Below the pieces are notes generated by a model. The model saw only the letters and a program-made list of their open reading frames with translations. It made no database searches and was not told the DNA's origin. From Berkiella_A sp963976875 (GTDB taxonomy: Bacteria > Pseudomonadota > Gammaproteobacteria > Berkiellales > Berkiellaceae), in assembly GCA_963976875.1 (NCBI GenBank), contig CAXBML010000006.1:62001-126000 (forward strand): a DNA stretch of 64,000 nucleotides, written 5' to 3'. A program made the position numbers and the translations under genes. Below, piece after piece: positions 35,449 to 44,314 of the stretch; the stretch's first letter is position 1, and each line of letters begins with the position of its first letter.

Positions 35449-35507
35449 ATGCCAGCGGAGGCTGGCAACTAGTATTATATAAACTGGATGCCAGCCTCCG
35501 CTGGCAT
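35449..35507. repeat. Perfect 19-bp inverted repeat between fah and maiA
   Basis: ATGCCAGCGGAGGCTGGCA (35449-35467) and its exact complement (35489-35507) flank a 21-base spacer. Each arm is itself partly palindromic (GCCAGC/GCTGGC), so several hairpins are possible. It sits inside the tyrosine-degradation gene run. A decayed relative is at 24291-24317, so this is a mobile or dispersed repeat rather than a dedicated operator. Confidence 0.8.
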
Positions 35508-35520
35508 GACAAGAGGTATT

Positions 35521-36507
35521 TTACCCCTCATATTTCACAACAGTCTGCTCAATCGCGCCAAAGATATCTTGCTGATTTTCATTGCGCATTTCAATACGAA
35601 TTGTATCACCAAAGTGCATGAACTCAGTTGTCGGTTTGCCGTTCTCGATAATCTCTAACATACGTTTTTCAGCTATACAAGATGAGCCTTTAGAACGGTC
35701 GAGATTAGACACAGTACCCGAACCAATAATAGTACCACTAGCCAACGGTCTTGTTTTTGCGGCATGAGCAATTAATGTTGGGAAATCAAACGTCATATCA
35801 ACACCCGCATTAGGCTCTCCGAATCGCTTATTGTTTAAAGTGCTAATCAACGGTAAGTGTAGTTTTTGCCCATCCCATGCTTTCCCTAACTCGTTTGGCG
35901 TCACGGCAACTGGCGTAAAAGCACTAGAGGGTTTGCTGTGGAAGAAACCAAAGCCTTTGCCGATTTCATTGGGTATTAAGTTTCTGAGAGAGACATCATT
36001 GACTAACATAAATAAAGCAATATATTGGCCTGCGTTTTCAGGGGTAACACCCATCGGAACATCACGTGTTATGATGGCGACTTCCGCTTCAAAATCTATT
36101 CCCCAAGCTTCATCAGCAAGAGCGATATCATCTCTGGGGCCAATAAAACTATCGGAACCACCCTGATACATGAGTGGATCTGTCCAGAACTGTTTCGGCA
36201 TTTCAGCGCCTCGGGCTTTGCGAACAAGTTCTACGTGATTCACGTAGGCACTACCATCTGCCCATTGGTAAGCTCTGGGGAGTGGAGAGCAAGCCGTTTC
36301 AGGGTTAAATGAAAATGCATCAGGAATATTTTCAGCATTCAATGCGGTGTAGACTTCTTGTAAATGTGTTTCGCAGTTATCCCAGTTATCAAGAGCGATC
36401 TGCATTGTTGGTGCAATATGAGGTACCCGAACGGCTGTTTGTAAATTTTCAGATACGACGACAAGCTCGCCATCTCGGGCGTTATTTTTTAGGGTTGCTA
36501 ATTTCAT
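35521..36507 (-). CDS. fahA: Fumarylacetoacetate hydrolase family protein (fumarylacetoacetase)
   Basis: A 328-residue protein of the bacterial FAH family. Metal-binding acidic residues are in DEAWGIDFEAEVAIIT (about residues 130-145), and GSGTVSNLDRSKGSSCIAEKR near 260-280 is the conserved core. It cleaves fumarylacetoacetate to fumarate and acetoacetate. It is 11 bases downstream of hpd and upstream of maiA. The acetoacetate it makes can be used by the CoA-transferase and thiolase of the leucine operon. Confidence 0.9.
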   Translation of the reverse strand: MKLATLKNNARDGELVVVSENLQTAVRVPHIAPTMQIALDNWDNCETHLQEVYTALNAENIPDAFSFNPETACSPLPRAYQWADGSAYVNHVELVRKARGAEMPKQFWTDPLMYQGGSDSFIGPRDDIALADEAWGIDFEAEVAIITRDVPMGVTPENAGQYIALFMLVNDVSLRNLIPNEIGKGFGFFHSKPSSAFTPVAVTPNELGKAWDGQKLHLPLISTLNNKRFGEPNAGVDMTFDFPTLIAHAAKTRPLASGTIIGSGTVSNLDRSKGSSCIAEKRMLEIIENGKPTTEFMHFGDTIRIEMRNENQQDIFGAIEQTVVKYEG

Positions 36508-36518
36508 AAGTGACCTTA

Positions 36519-37625
36519 TTATACTTCTTCTTTATTTTCATTTTCTGTATTTTGACCAATCACACCACGGCGTATCTGGTCGCGCTCTATAGATTCAAAT
36601 AATGCGGTGAAGTTACCTTCACCAAAACCATCATTGCCTTTTCTTTGGATGATTTCAAAAAATATTGGGCCAATGACATTTTGTGTGAATATTTGTAATA
36701 ACAAACCTTCTTTGCTTTCTATTGAGCCATCGATTAATAATTTGTTTTCGCGCATTTTTTCTAGATCTTCATTATGACCTGGTATACGTTGATTGACCAC
36801 TTCATAATAGGTGTCGGGCACCGTCAGAAATTCTAAATTATTTTTTCTTAAATCTTCAACAGTGGTATAAATATCATCGGTTGTTAGCGCGATGTGTTGT
36901 ATACCCTCTCCTTTATATTCTTTTAAATACTCTTCAATTTGGGAGACATCATCTTTAGATTGGTTGAGTGGGATTTTGATTTTACCACAAGGGCTAGATA
37001 ACGCACGGCTAGTCAGCCCAGTCATTTCGCCTTCAATATCAAAGAATCGAATCTCAAAAAAATTAAATATTTTATAATAAAAGTTAGCCCAACGATCCAT
37101 TTCACCTTTATATACATTATGAGTGAGATGATCAATCAGTTTAAGGCCATTGCCTTTAGGGCATTTATCTACCCCAGGCAGGAAGTTAAAATCATTCTCA
37201 TATAAATTATTGTCAGCGGTATATTGATCTATCAGATAAAGCAAACTGCCACCAATACCTTCAATCGCGAATTGGTTTAAGTCGTTACTTGCACATGGCT
37301 TTGCACCAAGTTTGATGGCTCTCTCATATGCTGCTTTGGCATCCTTGACTCTAAAGGCCATACTACAAGCGCAAGGGCCATGTCGTTTTGAAAAATCTTC
37401 CGCCTGCGAGTTTTTAACATTATTTAGCAAAAAATTGATTTCGTTTTGTCTGTATAGCGCAATATCTTTAGATTTGTGCTGAGCAACTTTGGTCATACCA
37501 AGTTGTTTAAATAGGTTGTCTAAAGCTTCTGAGTCAGGACTGGAAAATTCTACAAACTCAAAGCCGTCCAATTGCATGGGGTTCTCAGGATTATCAACAG
37601 TATGACTTTTTAGCTGGGTTTTCAT
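36519..37625 (-). CDS. hpd: 4-hydroxyphenylpyruvate dioxygenase
   Basis: A 368-residue two-domain vicinal-oxygen-chelate enzyme. Iron ligands are expected at the His of IDHLTHNVYKG (about residue 167), the His of GIQHIALTTDDIY (about 245), and a Glu near the C-terminus (LLLQIFTQ...FFEIIQRKG region). It turns 4-hydroxyphenylpyruvate into homogentisate. It heads the hpd-fahA-maiA run. Homogentisate 1,2-dioxygenase, the next enzyme, is not encoded in this window. Confidence 0.95.
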   Translation of the reverse strand: MKTQLKSHTVDNPENPMQLDGFEFVEFSSPDSEALDNLFKQLGMTKVAQHKSKDIALYRQNEINFLLNNVKNSQAEDFSKRHGPCACSMAFRVKDAKAAYERAIKLGAKPCASNDLNQFAIEGIGGSLLYLIDQYTADNNLYENDFNFLPGVDKCPKGNGLKLIDHLTHNVYKGEMDRWANFYYKIFNFFEIRFFDIEGEMTGLTSRALSSPCGKIKIPLNQSKDDVSQIEEYLKEYKGEGIQHIALTTDDIYTTVEDLRKNNLEFLTVPDTYYEVVNQRIPGHNEDLEKMRENKLLIDGSIESKEGLLLQIFTQNVIGPIFFEIIQRKGNDGFGEGNFTALFESIERDQIRRGVIGQNTENENKEEV

Positions 37626-37819
37626 TTTATAACTCCGTTTATTGAACTAACTTTTAAAGATCTATTTTAAGAATACCCTAGAGTAAAGCATGGGACTTGC
37701 CAAGAAAAAAAGTTATTGCGCTGCAGTGGGTTAAATTATGTAGCGTGTTAACTTGCAATGCTAATGGTTGGCAAGTAATCTGGTTCATCGTCTTGGCAAC
37801 AGATCAGTAGGTTGAGTGA

Positions 37820-39043
37820 ATGAAATGGCAAGCCTTAAATAGGGTTTTAGGTGGCGCTTTGCTTGTTACGGGAACGTGCATCGGAGCAGGAATGCTGGGC
37901 GTTCCAATTGCAACAGCTGCAGGAGGCTTTTATCCGGCCGCAGCCGCATTTATTTTTTGCTGGATGATGATGACTCTCAGTGCATTTTTAATGCTAGAAA
38001 TCTCTCTGTGTTACCCAGAAGGCAGCAACCTTATTAGTATGGCTCAAGCCACACTAGGCCAATCAGGTAAATGGATTGCCTGGGTGTGTTATTTACTTTT
38101 CTTATATTCACTTATGGCTGCCTATACTTCAGGTGGCTCTGGGATAGTCGCGAAAATTTTTAATAAGCTGGGTATCGCTGAAGAGCTTAGTGTACTAGCT
38201 TTTGTGGGTTTTTTTGCGGTCTTCATTTATCTGGGGACCCAATGGGTCGACGGAATTAACCGGATTATGATGGTGGGTTTAATCGTGGCTTATGTCGCCT
38301 TAGTCTCTATAGCCGCGCCAGAGGTCGAAATAGAAAAGTTGCATAATGGCGAGGCAAAATTCTTATTCATGTCTGCGCCTTTGCTGGTGACCGCATTTGG
38401 TTTTCATTTATTGATTCCCAGTTTAAAAAATTACATGCATTCACATGTGAAAGAATTACGGTTAGCTATTTTTTTGGGTGGGTTGTTACCATTGATCGTA
38501 TATCTTTTATGGGAGTGGGTTGTTTTAGGATTAGTGCCGGTCTATGGAGAGGCAGGATTACTTGCTCTTGATAAGTCTCCCCAACCGGTTGTGGCATTAT
38601 CTCAAGCACTCAGCGGAACACTGAATAACCAGTGGATGACCCTATTTGCCAGAATATTTAGCTTTTGTGCCATATTAACTTCTTTTGTGGGCGTGGCATT
38701 AGGGTTATTTGATTTTTTATCAGATGGTTTCCATATCAAGCGATCGCCTACGGGCAAGATCATTCTTACAGTACTGACTTTCTTGCCACCTACTTTATTT
38801 TCATTATTTTATCCAGCTGGTTTTTTACTTGCTTTAAGGTATGCTGGAGTATTCGCAGCAATACTATTAGTTATGTATCCTGCACTGATGGTGTGGTGTC
38901 ATCGATATCATTTGCGTCAGAAAAGCGAGTATCAAGTCTTTGGTGGTCGAGGGGTATTATTGCTAGTGATGATTTTTGGATGCGGGGTTATTTGTTTGGA
39001 AGTTCTACAAGAACTTCATTTACTACCTCTGCCAAATATGTAG
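37820..39043 (+). CDS. tyrP: TyrP/Mtr-family aromatic amino acid transporter
   Basis: A 407-residue protein with 11 hydrophobic segments, starting NRVLGGALLVTGTCIGAGMLGVP, the typical first helix of the HAAAP family (TyrP, Mtr, TnaB). It imports tyrosine or tryptophan with protons through the inner membrane. It is divergent from hpd across about 195 bases and is followed by the aminotransferase and phhB, so it probably feeds the aromatic catabolic genes. Substrate preference is inferred from context. Confidence 0.88.
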   Translation: MKWQALNRVLGGALLVTGTCIGAGMLGVPIATAAGGFYPAAAAFIFCWMMMTLSAFLMLEISLCYPEGSNLISMAQATLGQSGKWIAWVCYLLFLYSLMAAYTSGGSGIVAKIFNKLGIAEELSVLAFVGFFAVFIYLGTQWVDGINRIMMVGLIVAYVALVSIAAPEVEIEKLHNGEAKFLFMSAPLLVTAFGFHLLIPSLKNYMHSHVKELRLAIFLGGLLPLIVYLLWEWVVLGLVPVYGEAGLLALDKSPQPVVALSQALSGTLNNQWMTLFARIFSFCAILTSFVGVALGLFDFLSDGFHIKRSPTGKIILTVLTFLPPTLFSLFYPAGFLLALRYAGVFAAILLVMYPALMVWCHRYHLRQKSEYQVFGGRGVLLLVMIFGCGVICLEVLQELHLLPLPNM

Positions 39044-39124
39044 GTTATAGAAGTTTATGTATTGGTTGTCCCCTTAGGTCGTAAAATAATTATAAATAGA
39101 AAAATTTCTCTTCAGGATATAATA

Positions 39125-40240
39125 ATGAAAACAAATATACTTAACTTGGTGAATCCATGCATTTTTGATGTGAATCCTTATCAGCCAGGTAAAAATTTAA
39201 ACGAGTGCAAACGGGAATATGGTTTAACACACTTTGTGAAGTTAGCCAGTAATGAAAACCCTTTGGGCCCAAGCCCTAATGTGATGCAAGCGATACACGA
39301 TGCTATTTCACAAATTGCCGATTATCCCGATAGCCATTGTTATGAGCTAAGAAAAGCATTAAGTGAGCATTATCAGTTAGCCTTTGATCAATTTATAATT
39401 GGGAATGGTTCTGAAGAAATTTTAAAAATGCTGTTAGAAACCTTTGTGATGTCTGGTCAAGAAGTCATCTTTGGTCAATATGCTTTTATGGCATACGATA
39501 TTTTAGCAAAAAGTGTTGGTGCTTCGATTAAAAAAATACCAATGCCCAATTGGACATTAGATCTCGATCAAGTGCTGGGGGCGATCACACCTAAAACTAA
39601 AATGATTCTCTTGGCCAATCCAAATAACCCAACAGGAACGTATATTCCAGAAAAAGAATTTAGATCTTTTATGCAGCGAGTGCCTTCAAATGTATTGGTT
39701 ATTTCAGATGAGGCGTATTATGAGTATGTCCAAAAAGCAGACTATCCTCAAACGCATAGTTGGTTAGACCAGTTTCCTAATTTAGTGATTACGAGAACCT
39801 TCTCTAAAGCCTATGGGATGGCAGGAATGCGAGTCGGTTATGCGATGGCACATGAAGATCTTGTTGCAATTGTGAATCGTATTAGACAGCCTTTTAATGT
39901 CAATCATCTAGCGCAAGTTGCAGCATTAGCCGCGATTAAAGATCAAGCATTTTTACAATATAGTGTAGAGATGAATAATAAACACCGAGAAGGTTTGGTT
40001 CAAGGCTTAGCAGAGTTGGGCATACCCTATATACCGAGCCAGGCTAATTTTGTTATGCTGCATGTTAAGACAGATGGCATGGTGTTATATGAAAATTTGT
40101 TACGAATGGGCGTTATTATTAGGCCTTTAAAATTTTTCCAATTAAACCATTATGTGAGAGTCAGCGTGGGATTAGAAGAAGAAAATAAATGTTTCTTAAA
40201 CGCGCTGAATCAAGCTTTACCTAAGGAGCAAGTTGCATGA
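39125..40240 (+). CDS. HisC-like class I/II aminotransferase
   Basis: A 371-residue PLP aminotransferase close to HisC: KLASNENPLGPSP near residue 38, NPNNPTGTYI near 160, and the PLP-lysine motif TRTFSKAYGMAGMRVGY near 225. HisC paralogues outside histidine operons often act on aromatic 2-oxoacids. It overlaps phhB by 4 bases and follows the aromatic transporter, so an aromatic aminotransferase (tyrosine to hydroxyphenylpyruvate) is likely. The ATG at 39125 was chosen for its AGGA site; an upstream codon at 39062 is less likely. Confidence 0.85.
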   Translation: MKTNILNLVNPCIFDVNPYQPGKNLNECKREYGLTHFVKLASNENPLGPSPNVMQAIHDAISQIADYPDSHCYELRKALSEHYQLAFDQFIIGNGSEEILKMLLETFVMSGQEVIFGQYAFMAYDILAKSVGASIKKIPMPNWTLDLDQVLGAITPKTKMILLANPNNPTGTYIPEKEFRSFMQRVPSNVLVISDEAYYEYVQKADYPQTHSWLDQFPNLVITRTFSKAYGMAGMRVGYAMAHEDLVAIVNRIRQPFNVNHLAQVAALAAIKDQAFLQYSVEMNNKHREGLVQGLAELGIPYIPSQANFVMLHVKTDGMVLYENLLRMGVIIRPLKFFQLNHYVRVSVGLEEENKCFLNALNQALPKEQVA

Positions 40241-40584
40241 CGTTAGTTGAAAAGCATTGTCAAGCCTGTGAGGGGGGGGTAGCGCCCCTCACGATTGAAG
40301 AGGCAAATAAATATTTATTAAAAGTAGTAGACTGGGAAATAGATGCCACGGGCAAAACGATGTCATGTATTTTTTCTTTTAAGAATTATTATCATACGAT
40401 GGCATTTGTTAATGCAATTGCTTTTATGGCTCACTTTGAAAATCATCACCCTGATATGACGGTTTCTTATAATAGTTGTAAAGTCTTATATACTACGCAT
40501 GCCATTGGCGGTCTATCTGAGAATGATTTTATTTGTGCTGCAAAAGTAAATAAACTCTTTTCGGAGAGTAAAGGTACTCGTTAA
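40237..40584 (+). CDS. phhB: Pterin-4a-carbinolamine dehydratase
   Basis: A 115-residue protein with the conserved segment ENHHPDMTVSYNSCKVLYTTH, whose two histidines act in dehydration of 4a-hydroxytetrahydrobiopterin. It recycles the pterin used by phenylalanine hydroxylase, encoded 1.6 kb away on the other strand. It is translationally coupled (ATGA) to the aminotransferase. The N-terminal CQAC pair is common in this family. Confidence 0.94.
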   Translation: MTLVEKHCQACEGGVAPLTIEEANKYLLKVVDWEIDATGKTMSCIFSFKNYYHTMAFVNAIAFMAHFENHHPDMTVSYNSCKVLYTTHAIGGLSENDFICAAKVNKLFSESKGTR

Positions 40585-40928
40585 AGCGTTTTAGCAAACC
40601 TGGTTGTTAAACCGACAAGAATCTCTTGTTTTATGATTAATGTGTGTTATGAACGTAGCGAATCAATCTCCTCTCCCAACGCTGGGAGAGGATGGCTTGC
40701 TAAGCGAAAGCGCAGTAAACCCGGTGAGGGTTACTGAAGAATTCCGCATCCCTAGCGCTTCACTGGTTCTCTCCCAGAATTGGGCGTTGATTCCACTCAC
40801 TGAACAATACAAGAGACACCTGCTTAATTCAGATTAGATGCAGAAAGTAATCAAAATCCTGACAAAGTTGAACCTTCGTAGAAAAAACATTATGCTTGTT
40901 TTTATTTCATTTAAGAGTCATTAGTAAA
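40585..40928. repeat. Intergenic region with dispersed palindromic repeat, copy 2
   Basis: This 344-base stretch holds no real gene. Bases 40657-40733 match the repeat behind ffh: AGCGAATCA, then a hairpin CCTCTCCCA-ACGC-TGGGAGAGG (40670-40691), then an interior of different length, then CCGGTGAGGGTTA. A second CTCTCCCAGAATTGGG half-palindrome follows near 40770. The short open frame over it is an artefact of the repeat. Confidence 0.7.
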
Positions 40929-42125
40929 ATGAAGTCAGGCAGTAAACCTCTTTCCCAATCAGGTGTCCTTTTTTTATTTCAACAAGCCGCAAAAAATCCA
41001 GACTCACCATTTTATAACTGTGTGTTAAATGTAAACTCAGAACCTGAACTATTAGTCGGTGGGGTTTTAAATGATGTTTATAAAGTAAAAGTGAACAATA
41101 CAGAATACGTTGTAAAATGGATGACAGGAAACAATTTAGATCCATCTGCTTGTGGTTCAAACAAAGAGCTATATGATTTGCAAAAACATATTGCTGGTTT
41201 GTCAGAAATAGTGCCTAAACCGTATGTTTTTGTAGGTGATTTTCAAGGACATGATGCCATTATTATGGAGTATATTGGCGGAATAGCGCTGGGTAAAGAT
41301 GATATGTCTGCCATTCGCTTAGGGGAAAGTATTTCTCGCTTTCACGAGTACGCAAAAGATCTGCCAAAATTTAAAACCCAACCAAGTGATATGAGAGCAG
41401 TTTTCTCTGAGCTCAAGCAGTGGGCAAAACGTTTGTGGCAAAAGGGGCAAGTTTTAAAAGAGCTAGAATATTTGTACACTTTTTTCAAATATGCCTTTGA
41501 CACCTTGTTTTACCCTTCCGATAGTAAGCTACCAGGCGGTTTGATTCATGGCGATTTACATGAAAATAATATATTGGTATGCGATGAGAGTATTAGCTTA
41601 GATACAATTAAGCTATTAGATTTTGACTTGGTGAGAGAAGATAAATATATTAAAGATATTGCCAATGCTATATGTATGTTTTGCTTGCCTGAGATAGAGG
41701 GTGTACAGAGTTCATCGCAACGCTATCAATTTGATGCAACATTTGCTCGGAATATAATTCAGGGGTATCAATGTACTCGTACCCTAAGTCAAGCTGAGCT
41801 AGATTACTTGCCGGTAGCCATATTAGACAGAATACGTTTAGAAAAAGTGGGTAATATGAAACTACGGAATGAAGGTAAGCCACCCGGAAGTAATTTTAAT
41901 GCGGGTCGTGCCAAAGCGATGATGAAATTTTTGCAAGATGAGTGGACAGATTTTGAAGATTGCCTGAAAGCTGGAGCAGCGGATGAATCGTTTCAAAATG
42001 TTTTCACAATATCTGGCAAGGGCTTTCTGCCTGGGTTTGATGATGCGGCAGTGACCACAAAAAATCATGCGTCGAGTGATTACGCGGTTGGACCCAGTGA
42101 TGAAACAACATATAAACGACGTTAA
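40929..42125 (+). CDS. Aminoglycoside phosphotransferase/choline-kinase-fold protein
   Basis: A 398-residue kinase-fold protein. The catalytic loop HGDLHENNILV (about residues 205-215) and the metal motif LLDFDL (about 229-234; DFD in place of DxD) fit the APH/choline kinase superfamily; an N-terminal lobe with VVKWMTG carries the ATP-site lysine. A C-terminal extension of about 60 residues is polar and disordered. The substrate is unknown; small-molecule kinases and secreted effectors both occur in this fold. I used the ATG at 40929 (MKSGSKPLS); an upstream TTG would add 11 residues. Confidence 0.75.
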   Translation: MKSGSKPLSQSGVLFLFQQAAKNPDSPFYNCVLNVNSEPELLVGGVLNDVYKVKVNNTEYVVKWMTGNNLDPSACGSNKELYDLQKHIAGLSEIVPKPYVFVGDFQGHDAIIMEYIGGIALGKDDMSAIRLGESISRFHEYAKDLPKFKTQPSDMRAVFSELKQWAKRLWQKGQVLKELEYLYTFFKYAFDTLFYPSDSKLPGGLIHGDLHENNILVCDESISLDTIKLLDFDLVREDKYIKDIANAICMFCLPEIEGVQSSSQRYQFDATFARNIIQGYQCTRTLSQAELDYLPVAILDRIRLEKVGNMKLRNEGKPPGSNFNAGRAKAMMKFLQDEWTDFEDCLKAGAADESFQNVFTISGKGFLPGFDDAAVTTKNHASSDYAVGPSDETTYKRR

Positions 42126-42139
42126 GATTTAATCAGAAT

Positions 42140-42928
42140 CTATTTTTCTTTTTTGTCGTATAAAGGCTCATGCATTCCGAGTGCTGCCGCCTCTTTGATT
42201 AAAGAGAGCAAATCTTGTTGCATGACCTTAAATAAGTCTTCGAAACTATTAATAATAAAATAAACAGATTGATAAATATCAATACGGTAAGGTGTGCGAA
42301 ATGCATCGAGGGGTTCTAAAATTTTTCGTATAGGTTTGTCGCTTTCTAAGCTATAGGGCGTTTCACCATAGGACGATAAAATGCCGCCACCATAGATACG
42401 CAATCCTTCCGGTTTTTGTATTAAGCCAAACTCAATGGTAAACCAATATAGTCTTGCCAACATAACGCGGGTTGCATGATCTACGGTTAAGCCTAGTTTG
42501 CCGTACTCAAACATAAAGTCAGCATAATTTTGATTGCTTAACAAAGGACAGTGCCCAAAGATCTCATGAAAAATATCAGGCTCTCTTAAGTAATTCATTT
42601 CTTCGCGTGTGCGGATAAATGTGGCCGCAGGAAATTTTTTATCCGCCAATAATTGGAAAAATGTTTCAAATCCGATTAAGGCTGGAACAGGGTAGACTTC
42701 CCAGGCTGTATGGGAGCGCAAACACGCATTAATATCCGGTACCTGTGGGATAACGTCTGCTGTTAAACCAATAGCAGAGATTCCGTCAATATATTCAGAA
42801 CAAGCACGATTTTGAATGTTGGGTATTTGTTGTGTATATAAATCATGCCAAATACTGTTTTCTTCGCTAGTATATGAAACAAAACCCTGTTTATCAGGTT
42901 TCTTTGCCTTGTACTTGCTTTCTTTCAT
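42140..42928 (-). CDS. phhA: Phenylalanine 4-hydroxylase
   Basis: A 262-residue pterin-dependent aromatic hydroxylase of the short bacterial type. The iron ligands H121 and H126 are in FHEIFGHCPLL, and the Glu ligand follows in the YWFTIEFGLI segment. It oxidises phenylalanine to tyrosine with tetrahydropterin and oxygen. PhhB, encoded nearby, regenerates the cofactor. It is convergent with the kinase gene and separated from it by 14 bases. Confidence 0.95.
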   Translation of the reverse strand: MKESKYKAKKPDKQGFVSYTSEENSIWHDLYTQQIPNIQNRACSEYIDGISAIGLTADVIPQVPDINACLRSHTAWEVYPVPALIGFETFFQLLADKKFPAATFIRTREEMNYLREPDIFHEIFGHCPLLSNQNYADFMFEYGKLGLTVDHATRVMLARLYWFTIEFGLIQKPEGLRIYGGGILSSYGETPYSLESDKPIRKILEPLDAFRTPYRIDIYQSVYFIINSFEDLFKVMQQDLLSLIKEAAALGMHEPLYDKKEK

Positions 42929-43000
42929 GATAAGCAGCCATTAATTTATATATCCCTACTTAGAGTCTAACTTAAGCTACATAACTCCTCAAGCAGATTA

Positions 43001-43029
43001 TTGCGTGAAAAAATAATAGCCTTTATGCT
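43001..43029 (+). promoter_or_regulatory. Candidate sigma-70 promoter for the ferritin-like gene
   Basis: TTGCGT (43001-43006) and TATGCT (43024-43029) are separated by 17 bases, about 60 bases before the start codon. Found by eye; no Fur-box-like palindrome was recognised around it. Confidence 0.4.
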
Positions 43030-43088
43030 AGTATGATATTTTCCGTTCTCAGTTAGAAATAAAGATAAATAAATATAGGTGGTTGATA

Positions 43089-43511
43089 ATGTCTAAAGAT
43101 AATAAAAAAATTATAGATGGTTTAAATAAGATGTTAGAGCAAGAGCATGCTTGCGCTATAAGATATGCAACGCATGCTGCTGTGGTCAGTGGTCCTTATT
43201 CTGAAGCAGTAATGGCAAGACTAAAAGAAATCAGTGGTGATGAAGTTATGCATGCTGAAAAGCTAAGAGACAGAATTTTAGCATTAGGAGGTGAGCCATC
43301 AATGCAAGTCTCAACTGAAGATCTAGTGGCCGCGCGTAGCCTAGATAAAATTTTAACAATTAATATAGATGAAGAAAAGCACGCGATAACTGCTTATACA
43401 AAATTACTAGCTGATATTCCACCTGAAAATGTTATTTTGTACCAGACAATTCAAGAAATTATTCGAGACGAGCAAGAACACTTAGAGGAGTTAGAAGCTT
43501 TGCAGCCTTAG
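43089..43511 (+). CDS. Ferritin-like di-iron protein (bacterioferritin-type)
   Basis: A 140-residue four-helix protein. The iron-ligand pattern is clear: E in LEQEHACAIRY, ExxxH in GDEVMHAEK, E in NIDEEKHAI, and ExxxH in IRDEQEHLEEL. This is the ferritin-like/bacterioferritin superfamily; it may store iron or scavenge peroxide. It is shorter than classical Bfr (about 158) and no haem-ligand methionine is obvious. The ATG at 43089 has AGGTGG in front; a TTG six bases earlier is less likely. Confidence 0.85.
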   Translation: MSKDNKKIIDGLNKMLEQEHACAIRYATHAAVVSGPYSEAVMARLKEISGDEVMHAEKLRDRILALGGEPSMQVSTEDLVAARSLDKILTINIDEEKHAITAYTKLLADIPPENVILYQTIQEIIRDEQEHLEELEALQP

Positions 43512-43553
43512 AGAAATACATATAGGATTGCAAATAATTACCGACTTGTGCTG

Positions 43554-43579
43554 CCCTTCTCCTGATGTCAGGAGAAGGG
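43554..43579. repeat. Palindromic repeat at the end of the leucine operon
   Basis: A perfect 12-bp stem (CCCTTCTCCTGA / TCAGGAGAAGGG) with a two-base loop, followed by GGGCGGATAGGGTGGATG. Style and placement resemble the CCTCTCCC repeats at 24.2 and 40.7 kb. It lies between convergent genes and could stop transcription from either side, but no U-run follows. Confidence 0.6.
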
Positions 43580-43647
43580 GGGCGGATAGGGTGGATGCGG
43601 TTAGATAATTGGGCGTTACTAATCAATCATCCCAGAAAAAAATAAAC

Positions 43648-44304
43648 TTAAAGCTGTATCTCAGGCACATTGTCTGGGACAACCAACTCACCAGCTGTTA
43701 GTTTTTTAATTTCCTCTACAGACACACCAGGTGCCCGTTCAAGCAAATGAAATGCGCCATCTTTTATTTTTAGTACGGCTAAATCCGTTACCACTTTTTT
43801 GATGCAGTTTACGCCGGTAAGCGGTAACTGGCAGTGGCGAAGCAGTTTGGATACCCCTTTTTTATTAGCATGATTCATTGCGACAACAATATTGTTGGCG
43901 CCAGCCACCAAGTCCATCGCGCCGCCCATACCCTTGATGAGTTTGCCTGGGATCATCCAAGAGGCGATGTTGCCTTGTTGGTCTACTTCAAAAGCGCCTA
44001 GTACGGTTAAATCAACGTGCCCACCCCGTATCATAGCGAAGCTATCGCTGGACGAGAAAAAACTGGCGCCTACTTGGGTTGTGACCGTTTCTTTTCCTGC
44101 ATTGATGAGGTCCGGATCAACTGTCGCCTCAGTAGGATAAGGGCCCATGCCCAGCAAACCGTTTTCAGATTGAAGGCAAACCTCAATACCTTTAGGAATA
44201 TAATTTGCAACCAGCGTTGGAATACCGATGCCTAGGTTTACATAGTAGCCATCTTGTAATTCTTGCGCGATACGCTGAGCGATTTGTTCTCTTGATAATG
44301 CCAT
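43648..44304 (-). CDS. scoB: 3-oxoacid CoA-transferase subunit B
   Basis: A 218-residue CoA-transferase subunit starting MALSREQIAQRIAQELQDG. The catalytic Glu is in QSENGLLGMGPYP. The partner subunit A is encoded 10 bases upstream. The pair moves CoA, probably from succinyl-CoA, to acetoacetate. The ATG at 44304 has AAGGA in front, while an upstream in-frame codon at 44415 would lie inside scoA. It is the last gene of the leucine degradation operon. Confidence 0.92.
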   Translation of the reverse strand: MALSREQIAQRIAQELQDGYYVNLGIGIPTLVANYIPKGIEVCLQSENGLLGMGPYPTEATVDPDLINAGKETVTTQVGASFFSSSDSFAMIRGGHVDLTVLGAFEVDQQGNIASWMIPGKLIKGMGGAMDLVAGANNIVVAMNHANKKGVSKLLRHCQLPLTGVNCIKKVVTDLAVLKIKDGAFHLLERAPGVSVEEIKKLTAGELVVPDNVPEIQL

Positions 44305-44314
44305 GATATATCCT

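Noticed and set aside
36309..36509. Plus-strand frame over the fahA start
   Set aside because: A shadow of fahA in another frame, with no ribosome-binding site.
37626..37819. Search for a TyrR-like operator between hpd and tyrP
   Set aside because: No convincing TGTAAA-N6-TTTACA palindrome was found; only weak partial repeats.
40640..40837. 65-codon plus-strand frame
   Set aside because: It lies wholly on the dispersed palindromic repeat, so its open frame is accidental.
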